NCBI RefSeq assembly: GCF_037975245.1
Contig: NC_092569.1
Coordinates: forward strand, 715,001 to 779,000
Length of the DNA: 64,000 bases
Direction: 5' to 3'
Source of the DNA: Apostichopus japonicus
Taxonomy: Eukaryota > Echinodermata > Holothuroidea > Aspidochirotida > Stichopodidae
The notes beneath the pieces were generated by a model. It searched no databases and was not told the DNA's origin. It worked only from the letters and a program-made list of their open reading frames with translations. Below are positions 12,661 through 22,178 of this stretch, in pieces (the first letter of the stretch is position 1; the number at the start of each line of letters is the position of its first letter). Both the position numbers and the translations under genes were made by a program.

Positions 12661-12903
12661 AATTCCATTTAAGCTCTGAAGACCTAATTATTTAGCTGAA
12701 GTTAACTTCAACTTTTTGAATTAAAGTACTTAAAACTTTAAAAAGATTGGGGGGGAAATGTCTATGAGATCACAGCATTCATCCTAACTATTGAAGTAAA
12801 TGCATCTTAGTATATCATTCAATGCTTTTTGTTATGTTGGTGGTTAGGCTGAGTGTGACAACATTATTGTCACAAGTAGATAATACAGTTGTATTATTTT
12901 CCT

Positions 12904-13315
12904 ATATGTAGCACCATTCATTGAGACGATCCTGAGGAACTATTGCAGCCTTGGTCAATTGTTTATCTTTGGTGGGTTACTCGGCGTCGGAGGAGTAAGG
13001 TACGTGTCCTCGGGATGTTATCAGATACTGTGTTGGAGCTCTCCCCGGGATACTCACTATCATATGTGTGATGATAACTCCACCACAATAGCAAGTACTG
13101 AGATGATGTCTTCCGTTTATCACAGTCATGAGTCAATTAATACAGGGGTGTTGAAAGCTATTTTGGATTGGTGCGGCAGATCAGAGTGTGGCCATCTATC
13201 ATGATAGATGGCTACTTTACTCCTCCGACGCCGAGAAACCCATCAAAGATAAACAACTGACCAAGGCGTCAATAGTTCCTCAGGATCCTCTCAATGAATG
13301 GTGCTACATATATCA
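12904..13315. repeat. Long inverted repeat, arms about 100 bp
   Basis: The left arm (about 12904-13002, with TGTAGCACCATTCATTGAGA and CTCGGCGTCGGAGGAGTAA) is the inverted match of about 13212-13315 at roughly 90 percent identity. The spacer is about 209 bp and ends in a perfect 22-bp palindrome, GCCATCTATCA followed by TGATAGATGGC (13191-13212). A shorter perfect inverted repeat TGTGACAA/TTGTCACA lies just left (12852-12872). It is likely a foldback-type element. No target duplication was identified. Confidence 0.85.
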
Positions 13316-14074
13316 GGGGACATTATCGGGGGACATTTGATAGGTCAAACTACGCTATGCGACACCATGGTTGGCACGTAACATAATGGAGAAAATTTTA
13401 AAAAAGTGCCTCCCAGATTGCAGGAAATGGCACTTCCCGAGCTTGAAAACAAGACCCCTGCCATGCCAGAGTAGTCACATTAAGCCTACTTGCCGTCATC
13501 ATTATTTGCCATGGCATCATTTTTTGCCATTTGTTTTTCTTATTCCTACTTTTTTTTTGTACCTGCCATACCGGCTTCGACGCCCCTGTAATAAGTATAG
13601 GTGATATCTTCACCACAGTCATAAGTAGTTCACTGAATATTTGGTTGTTTCAGACTGTATTCAAAATCTAAGACCAAATTAAAGTATTTTCCTTTTGTAC
13701 AAAATGTAACCTGAAAGTGAGCTATATGTTTGTATTAGATTCGCTGTATCTGTAATCTAAGTTTCATAATCTATGAATTACAATCTTTGTAATCATAACA
13801 TATGTTATATTTTTATTTGCACCTACTGTTTCATGGTCGATTTACTTGTATTTCTTAAATTAGGACTACTCTGGCTTACTGGAGTTTGGACAGTAAGGCT
13901 TGAATTAGACTTGCTTGGCCATTGGCTAATTATGTGGTTTTAATTTTGTTTCAAATACCATCTACTTTATATAAGTTTTATTTCGAATATTGTAAAAGGT
14001 TAATGAGAAAGCGTTCCACCATAACTTAGAATAACCAATTCAAATTTCGTGGATTTAACTTAATTATTTATGTT

Positions 14075-15008
14075 TTGATCCCATTGATGTTACTTCAACA
14101 TCTCCTTGAGGTATTTGGATTTGCACTTTCTCTTCTAACATCTGTTATAACAGTATACGATCACCATGGTGATGCTTATCCAATAATGATATCCATTGTT
14201 CAATTCTTCCATATTGTTGGATCGACCAACACTGCAGTATCTCAATTCTACTTACGGTTGGAAAGCTGCTTGAGTACTGAACGGTGTCGTAATGTCAAAC
14301 CCTAAAATCAACCCTGTCTTGTTGACGATGAAATTTCCAATGACAACGAAGCTAATAACAAAGACAATGGGCATAATGAAGACGATTCCGATTTGCATCT
14401 AAACATAACTCAATCGGGAAAGAACTTGAAATACCTCTTCCTTTTAGCGAAAGTTTACTAAGAAACAAGAAATTTGGATAATCCCCCCCCCCCCCACTCC
14501 CCGATCGAAATTGTAGGAACCTACACTAACACATCGTGCAGGATATTCTTAGTACATTTAGGTATTTCCCATGACTTGGTATCACAACAGGCTATCATTC
14601 TCTCATTTATTGAAAGTGTTGGAAGCGTCATGATGGCCAATATGCTGCTCTGCTTTTGTTTCATTGAAGATGAATTTTTATATATTTGCATTTTTTACCT
14701 CCCCTGTTCAATGGTCTCTGTCTACGATTGACTCTACTTATCTTTTATAATTTGTCTGTTTATTAGTTATCATCGGATTTGTGATTGTACTCAATCTGCC
14801 TGACCTGCTTGGAACTCTGCCTTAGTTGGTCTGCAAAGAGCACTTTTCTCAGTCTGAGGCTATCAGAGAGTTCGTCCTTAGGGTTAATAGTCCTACTCAG
14901 TGGTGCACTTTCATCATCATGTACACCTATTGGGAACGTTTTTCAAGAAACTATCTCAGAAAATGGGTTTTGGCTTTTTCTTTACCACTTGAGATAGTTG
15001 TTCACTAA
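14075..15008 (+). pseudogene. Decayed multi-pass membrane protein gene
   Basis: The frame from 14075 gives a hydrophobic 76-residue stretch with two likely membrane segments, including FALSLLTSVITVYDHH and FFHIVGSTNTAVSQFYLRL, then a stop at 14303-14305. The same frame goes on beyond the stop with an acidic, Asn/Asp-rich hydrophilic stretch (14306-14400) and, after a frame slip, ends ESLLRNKKFG plus stop near 14480. More hydrophobic frames follow at 14515-14730 and 14826-15008. The pattern suits a multi-pass receptor, with membrane segments and an acidic loop or tail, but I recognise no family. At least one stop and one frame shift are present. It lies just beyond the RPS7 3' end. Chance open frames in AT-rich DNA are the alternative. 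Confidence 0.35.
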
Positions 15009-15096
15009 CTAAACATTCATCCCTACTCAAGACACAAATCATAACAAACACATCATTGTTTTTGTTTTCTCATTTGAAGAGATCCATTGTCTCTTG

Positions 15097-15102
15097 TTTA
15101 TT
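15097..15102 (-). terminator. Polyadenylation signal of RPS7
   Basis: AATAAA on the minus strand, 16 bases past the RPS7 stop codon. This implies a very short 3' UTR, usual for ribosomal protein mRNAs. Confidence 0.7.
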
Positions 15103-15118
15103 TTCAAACATTACTACT

Positions 15119-18100
15119 TTATAAAGTCCATGCAGGGAATTCAAAGTGCACATCTTTCCCAGTCAGTTTCTTGTACACTGCGGCAAAGGTTTCAGTCTGT
15201 GGAAAGACAAAGAAAGAAAACAAAGGTCTCTCAACTTTTGATGCTGTTATAGATATAACTTAACAGAATACACTTGAACTTGCCTTTACTTTGTTGTGTC
15301 ATTCTCAACTGTTGAAGGAAAAATGAGGTGGTTGTTCCTCAGTCCGCAAAGTGATACCAAATGTTGAACATAGAAATAAAACTTTTTAAAATATTAAATA
15401 AAATTTGTGGGACACAAAATTTCTGCTTACAGTGTAAAAATCTTCTGTGTCATCTACGAATATTAATTGAACTTAGGTAACATGCCTTAAACCAAAAAGT
15501 ACTTTAGTCCAAAAAGTTATACCTAAGAACTATCTAATGAAGCAATATACTTCAAAGGGTTACATATGAAAAGATGAAACATTCCATAAATTTGTGGGAC
15601 ACAGTATTTCTCCTTTGGACTGAATAGGCTGTTTCTCCCCCTCTCTGAAAAGTAGCTGGCAGTGCAATTTAACCAAATACATCTATTTGTCAGATTGAGC
15701 CTTGAGGGATATCCAATATTGTGTAAATATTACACAGTCTGGTCCAAATATACAAAAGCTTATACCCAATGGTATATATAATAATGTTTGAAGCTTTAGA
15801 AAACGTAGTGAGAGCTTGTGAAACAAATCACATTGCTAACAGCCTTAATCATGACACAGCTTACATTGTACTGCAGATACAAAACCAGGAGCAGATCGGT
15901 TGTCATGAAAGGCTGTGTAGCTTTATGTACAGCACATGACCACATCATCACATTCTTGAGTTTTGCTTTGCTAAAATTTCTCCAACTTGTTGGGCTTTTA
16001 GAATCCAAGTGTGGAATTTGAACTTGTTTTCATTCCCATATGAGAATGCTGGGAAGAACATATTCTCATTCTCCTGAGTCTCCTCCCCACCCCCACCGGC
16101 TGACACTAAATGCAATCTTTCAATCGCTTGCACCACTTGACACCTTCAGGGATATCCACTGAGGAGGTCAATTTACTTTAGTCATCCTTTCACTAGCAAA
16201 GCTTACCTTGTGCTCGACCTGGTTCTGCTGTGACTTGTCCAAGTGGACCTTGATAACTCTTGATCCATCCAACTTGATTCGGATACGTTTGCCTACAATC
16301 TCGGACGGGAAGACCAGATCTTCCAGAATGGAGTCATGTACGGCAGTCAGGGTCCTGCTCCTAGGTCTCTTCTGCTTGCTCTTTGTGTGAGACTTTCGTG
16401 TGGGCTTTTGGATCATCCTCCTCTGTGATGAATAAACATAAGACACGGTTAATCTCAGTGATATCTCCCCCTCCCTTGGGCTGGGATGGGCAGAGATATA
16501 CCACACAGTACCTGCCAGGTGTAGAGCTTCCTCCCAAACTCCCCCACCCCCAAAATCAACTTGGAGAGGGAGAGATAAGTTATAATGCCATCAAAGGATG
16601 TAAGAGCATGATCTGTTATCTCAGCAATGCCTCTCAGTGTTAATGCCTCTCAGTGTTAATGCCTCTCAGTGTTAATGCCTCTCAGTTAGAAAATTGTCAG
16701 CCTAACCACTCTGTGGATATACTACATAACACAAATGTGCAACCCTGATACAGTGAAGTGATATATTCAAGGGTTCTTCTCTTCAAGTTACTGACATCAA
16801 TAATTAATGTCCCTAGTTTAAACACACAAGGTAAATCTCATTGTGCCCCCCCCCCTCCACCCAGAGGTTCACCCTGATGTTCACATGCATTCTGGCTTCA
16901 CTGCTTAAGGTACAGGGTAGAAGTGTTAATAGAATACCTTGGAATTATGGCATACATTTAAATGAGGGACGGGAGGTGGGAAGGAAGAGAACCCTCTTAA
17001 ACAGAGACAACAATGGGCTAGACATTGAGGCCCACAAATTGTAACATTAATTGTTACATTAATTCATGCTGAAGAATTCCTTTGTGGTATATAGTGTACC
17101 AAGTTGCAGTGAGCAATAGATGATACTCCATAGCATTCTTTTAGAAAATCGTATTAAAGCCCTGTTTACATGCATTTCATTATTACCACGAACAAACTGA
17201 TCCCTCAACGTACTATTGTCTCTTGTACAGCAGTACAGTAAATAATAACACCATCAATTCAAGACAATGTACTCTTCCCCAAAAATTTTTCCCCCTTTGG
17301 CAGAGGATCAAGCAAATTAAACATTCAAACCAAAACAAAGGGGTCCCATCTTTGTTATTGTTGTGGTCAAGATGAAAGCATGCATCTGATTAATGTTCTT
17401 GACCACAACAATAACAAAGAACAACTTAATGTATGATGGGGGCTTTCATGACTTGAGTGAATCTGGCAGCACGTGCAAATTTGGTGATGAAAATTTGTAT
17501 GTAACAAAGCGTGAAGCACCACAATAAACTATGGAAGTAACTAACAATAATACAGTCTGAAATAGAGAGTTCTGTCAGCTACTCAAGAACATGTCTTACC
17601 TGAGCAATGAACACTACATGTTTGCCACTGAACTTCTTCTCGAGCTCTCTGACTAGACGTACTTGGATCCTCTGGAAACCTTTCAGCTGAGGCACTGGCA
17701 CCTGGATGATGATGGCCTTCTTCCCTTTGACCTCAACTTCCTACAACAGAAACAGAAGAAATTACTTAAAGAGTGAGATGATGGAAATAGTTTATCAGCA
17801 GTAATCAAGATTTGACTTGGCTTTAAGAATGACACACAACAGTTACAACATCACACAGGAACATAAGTTGTGTTCCACTGACAGGAATTTTGCAATTTTC
17901 TAAAGGAAAAAATTGAAGAAAGTGCATCCTGAAGATTTATCTGATAATCGCAAATATCCCACAAAATGCAAAAAAAAACCCAGTTCTCCAAGGTTAAGAG
18001 AAAATGAAATTTGAAAATAACCTCAACCTCCAAAATTTAGAACTGTTTGAACAGGGAGGGTTGCAAAATCAGATATACAACCTAAGTGGATAACATAAAC

Positions 18101-20547
18101 AACTGTCCAAATGCCTATTTGACGAACATAAAGGTGTTGAAATAAGACTTCAAAACACCCCAAAGAAGGTTTTTGTCATTCCAAAATGCCTTACACTGAT
18201 TCAAACCTGTTTGGATTACATGCACTAGGTATTCTTACATTCACACCTACTGTATGTGTTAGTGACTTGTACATAAAGCTTGATTGATCCTCTCATTTGT
18301 ATGCATAACCTTCTGATATTTAGGCACAGATACTGCCCTAATCTGGTAATTATACTTGGCTTGACTTTTCTAATGCTCTATTTAGTCATGTTAAAATAGG
18401 TTTAGTGAAACTACATTTAACATCATTTTAAATATTTACACTGGAATGGCTGGGAAGGGATTTTGGAACAGAATTTAGCATGAAGCCCACTGATATGACT
18501 TGGGCAGTCTGGACAAAAAGAATCTGTGACACCACAGCCACATTCTTACTGTCAATTAGATAGTTACGAGCTTTGATGATATGTTTGCAATTTAAGGGTT
18601 AAATCTCATTCATTCTTTTCATCTGAGACCATACGGAATTTTATTACACTTGCAGTTAATGTCAAGCCACTAACCATTCAAAAAGTGGGCTTGTTTACAT
18701 TTGGCTTTCCTACTAAAAAGAAACTCCGCAGAAAACTGTTTGCTACAGTACATAATACGTTCAAACATAGTGCTTTTACAATATTGCTAGGCTAATGTAA
18801 ATCAAAGCCTGAGGCCTGTAATAAACAGCATGTTAGGTAAGCAACGTTGATGACATCTCATATAAACCGACCACACTGAAAGCTCACAACACAAAGCACT
18901 TGATTCACTCAGGTTACTATGTAGTACGCATCACTAAAATATAGTGCATACTGATATTGGGATTTTGAAGCATTGTTGTTGAACTTTGAAAACCAGCAGT
19001 AGAAAGGCCAAATTAAATTACAGGTCACATCGGCTGAAATGGAGGTCGTCTTCTCAGGGTCACTTTGAAGTTTTCACAAATTAAGTTTTTAATAACTTTC
19101 TAGTGTTTGGTTTGTGTAAGCTGACCATATTTTTATTTCCGAAAGCCCATGGACATAATGGCAATCACCCCCATTTTGTCACCATGGTGGTAGCATAGCG
19201 CCGACACTATACATTTACAAATATGAGTGAATTTTAAATGCATACTGTTAATCTCAGTTCTGGTGGTCATCTATGTTTCAAGGATGATGGACAAATGCCC
19301 AAGTTTCTAGAAATTTGAAGAAACTAGTACTTTAACTGTCTGTGTGAATTAACTCTTTCGTTTGTAGTAAACAATCAGGGTTTATGGTGAAGCTGTTTCT
19401 AAGCCAATCAAACTTATTCGGGGCCTCTTTCAAATTCAGGAAAAGTTAAAGAGAAACTTGCACTGATCAATTCCTGGGGCACCTTTCATCCAGGGAAAGT
19501 ACATAAGAAATACACATGAGAATATTTTCACCTTTGCTCCAGTAATAAAGAGCTCCCTGAGTTGGCTCTTCAGCTCTGAGTTCATCTCCAGCTCCAGGAG
19601 AGCCTGCAAAAAAAATAACAACAACATCAGTGAAATAACATTTAGAGAGTGTGGTGGCCAATTGGCAAAGGCATTGATCGAGCTTGTGATCCAAGGATTG
19701 CTGGTTCTATTCCTGCCAAAGTCAATTACATTGTGTCCATGGGCAAGATGCTTTATCTCAAATGCCTCTCTCCACCAAGGGGTTAAATGGGTAACTGTGA
19801 GGTAACTTGTCATTGAGCGCAGTATATAACTGCAGCCGACTTGAGGGATTGTCTCTGGGACAGATTATCATTGACCAGTTGTAATATAATGTCTGTAAAG
19901 CGCTTTGAAACCTTGGTATTAAGTGCTATATAAATGTAGCATTATTACAATGAAATGTTGTTATTTTTTGATGATGATATTCTTTCTAAAGTGATGAAAG
20001 TAAAGAAGTTTGAAAACCTAACTTTCTTCAAAGAATGAAGTAGATCTTTTTGTTACAGCAATTCTTGATAGTTTTATTTGGTCTAAGGTGTTTCAGTGGA
20101 TTTATATGTCACTTTATGGAGATTCATGTTGGAAACACATGTATTTAAAATGTAGTTGAAATGTCCTGAAAATGTTCAGACCGTCTTGGTTGAAGGGTAC
20201 CATAAAGTTCTTCAGGTTCCAATGATTTAGTCATTCAAGGAGTGTATTTGGGATTGCCGAATTGGGAATTATATTAAAAGATTAAACACCGATTAATACT
20301 TAATGAATTGGAGAGCCTGGTTGACTGAAGGTAAAAAATTGCTGGAAATTGGAACAAAATGTCTTCAGCTGCACTGAGAGTCCAAGTTGTCAACAATGTA
20401 GGAACAACATGCTTTCCTTTTGAAATGATCAGCACATGGGCAGAAGTTGCAAAGTTTAAAACAAACCTGAGAGATTGAAATTTCAAATTCATCTGCTGTC
20501 TCTCCTTGGGGCTTGATCACTTTTGCTCCAGCACTGAAAACTGACAT
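15119..20547 (-). CDS. RPS7: 40S ribosomal protein S7 (eS7), 5 coding exons
   Basis: Component of the small ribosomal subunit, needed for 18S rRNA maturation and translation. Coding exons in order: 20547-20467, 19603-19532, 17740-17600, 16422-16207 and 15196-15119. They have GT..AG borders and lengths of 81, 72, 141, 216 and 78 nt, all whole codons, giving 195 aa against 194 in human. Recognisable blocks include [83 protein letters not shown] and the end [13 protein letters not shown]. The ATG lies 16 nt inside an exon whose acceptor follows 20564, so a noncoding 5' exon lies upstream, as usual for this gene; I could not place it or its TOP start. The gene is head to head with RNASEH1. Intron 1 holds a SINE and intron 3 a perfect hairpin, and a broken copy of the start exon lies just upstream. 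No internal defect was seen. Confidence 0.98.
16624..16689. repeat. 18-bp tandem repeat
   Basis: About 3.5 copies of ATGCCTCTCAGTGTTA with small variation, inside RPS7 intron 3. Confidence 0.9.
17350..17419. other. Perfect 23-bp intronic hairpin
   Basis: CTTTGTTATTGTTGTGGTCA plus AGA (17350-17372) is the exact inverted complement of 17397-17419, with a 24-nt loop. Total length is 70 nt, within RPS7 intron 3, and pairing stops abruptly at both ends. Transcribed with RPS7, it would fold into a precursor-sized hairpin. It could be a microRNA-like or siRNA-like precursor, or a small inverted duplication. The mature sequence matches no microRNA I can recall. Confidence 0.55.
19645..19948 (+). mobile_element. 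tRNA-derived SINE in RPS7 intron 1
   Basis: It has a tRNA-like head with an A-box-like GTGGTGGCCAATTGGCAAAG and a B box GGTTCTATTCC (19703-19713). A body follows, with the tail GTAAAGCGCTTTGAAACC and AAGTGCTATATAAATG, then ATTATTA. That AAAGCGCTTTG...GCTATATAAAT tail recurs in many marine invertebrate SINEs and partner LINEs. It is antisense to RPS7 and looks nearly full length. Confidence 0.8.
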
Positions 20548-20882
20548 CTTGAATCTGTCAGGCCTATTGATAAAAAGAAAGATTTCAATTAAAAGATTAC
20601 ATCTCACAACCCTGCACAAGAACATGGGACAGGTACATTCAATTACTGCTACAGGTCCTGAATAAGCCTAGGTAACATAAATACAGGCAAGGGTCATCCA
20701 ACCAGTGCTCATGCACTGATAACCGACATCTTGATTCTGTCAGGCCGATTGATAAAATGAAAGGTTTCAATTAAAAGATTTCATCTCACAACTCTGCACA
20801 AGAATATGGGATGAGTACATTCAATTACTGCTACCGGTGCTCGGTAAGCCTAGTTATCATAAATACATGCAGGGTCATCCAA
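20531..20882 (-). repeat. Tandem duplication covering the RPS7 start exon
   Basis: 20531-20702 (intron end, acceptor, ATG and first codons of RPS7) is repeated at about 20713-20882 at roughly 88 percent identity, offset about 182 bp. The extra copy lies upstream in the transcript. In it the acceptor CAATAG has become CAATCG, and the frame from its ATG runs only MSVISA before a stop. It is therefore a dead exon copy, unless the alternative AG in GACAG is used. Confidence 0.85.
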
Positions 20883-22144
20883 TCAGGTTACATTGCCTAG
20901 CTAGCCCAGTTAACCTAAAGCTAGTTGAAGGAATGATGATATGATTTTAAAGTTTAAGCCGACTCAAGACTAAAACTCAGTACTGAAGTAGGCTTAGGAT
21001 ACACAAGAGAATGTTTAAGAGGCTACGTCAATAACATTAAGCAAACAGTAAGGCACACATGGATAGGTTACCCTAACTTCACACTGTGGTCTCTTTTTAC
21101 AGAGGTAGGTTTCCACTTCCAGTGATATGGCACTAAGGCTAGGCCCTAGCCTTTCTGAGTGTTAGGCTAATGTTAGGCTTAACAGCCTTAGCCTGGTTAT
21201 GACAACCTTCTCGTACTAAACAAGCATATTAAGACATTCCCAGCGGATCATGGGGAGACGACTGCTCCCCTGTGTCTGGTGATATGCATGGATGTCCATA
21301 TACCCAAGAGAATGTTTGAAAGGCTACGTAAATAACACTAAGATTAGCCTACTAACAGGTAAGGTATCAGTTCTCAACGCAATGCAGGTGTATCATATAG
21401 GCGAAGTGAGAAATGAACCTCTGGAAACCATCTCTCTCAATCTCAACAATTTAGGATCGCGTGGTGATAAAAGTTACATGGCATATTGGAAAAGGGTTTA
21501 TGTTTTAGTAATTAATACTATTTTTTCATCCTCGACTACTGAGATCGTGTATTTTGATACCAAGAATAGCGTGAATCATTACCTTCTTCCCTACTATGGA
21601 AGTCACCATTGAAAAAGGCTGCCTATAAGGCTTTTGCTTGTGTTTATATGTCGGCATACAGACCTCAAATTAAAATAATTAACTATTAATAATGAATTAA
21701 TTTTTTATTTATAAAAATATGATTTACATCTTCCACGTATTTTTTTCTAATCAATAGGTGTAATAAGTTGTTTAAATGTATTCTCTCGTAAAATAAATAA
21801 AAAGTATAATAAGTAACTGGCAACACACTTTGAAACCGATAGAGTTTGACGTGAGAAAATAGCATATTATTTAGAAATATGAATAATTGAAAAAGGAAAC
21901 ACAATTCATTCCATACATATCAATTCAAAAGGCATTTGATAGGCTTTTAGCTATTCGTTTTTTGTAAGGGATATATCCGCTTCTAAAACAGGCTCGATTG
22001 AGAGAGCATGATCTGTCAATTCCCTACAACAGATTTACTTGATCACACTCCACTCTAGCAGATTTTTTATTCTTTCTTTGGTCAGGTAACTGGTCATTTA
22101 GTTTTTTGCTTTCAAATTTCGTAGTATACATTGTACACATGAGC
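20883..22144. promoter_or_regulatory. Shared 5' region of RPS7 and RNASEH1
   Basis: About 1.3 kb between the divergent genes, which should contain both promoters and the noncoding RPS7 exon. I see no decisive TATA box or TOP start. A short direct repeat (AAGAGAATGTTT followed by AGGCTACGT) occurs near 21010 and 21306. The 106-codon open frame at 21292-21612 has no family resemblance. Confidence 0.45.
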
Positions 22145-22171
22145 ATGGATCGGTTGCGGGACTGAATGTAA
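22145..22171 (+). promoter_or_regulatory. Two tiny upstream ORFs of RNASEH1
   Basis: ATG at 22145 reads MDRLRD then TGA (22145-22165). It is followed at once by a start-stop ATG TAA (22166-22171), 7 bases before the first main AUG. If the leader includes them they would lower use of the upstream start. Mammalian RNASEH1 mRNA has a comparable short uORF. Whether transcription begins 5' of 22145 is unknown. Confidence 0.5.
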
Positions 22172-22178
22172 ACGTTAG

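Noticed and set aside
13560-13590. GACGCCCCTG resembling a hAT right end
   Set aside because: No matching left end or 8-bp direct repeat found nearby.
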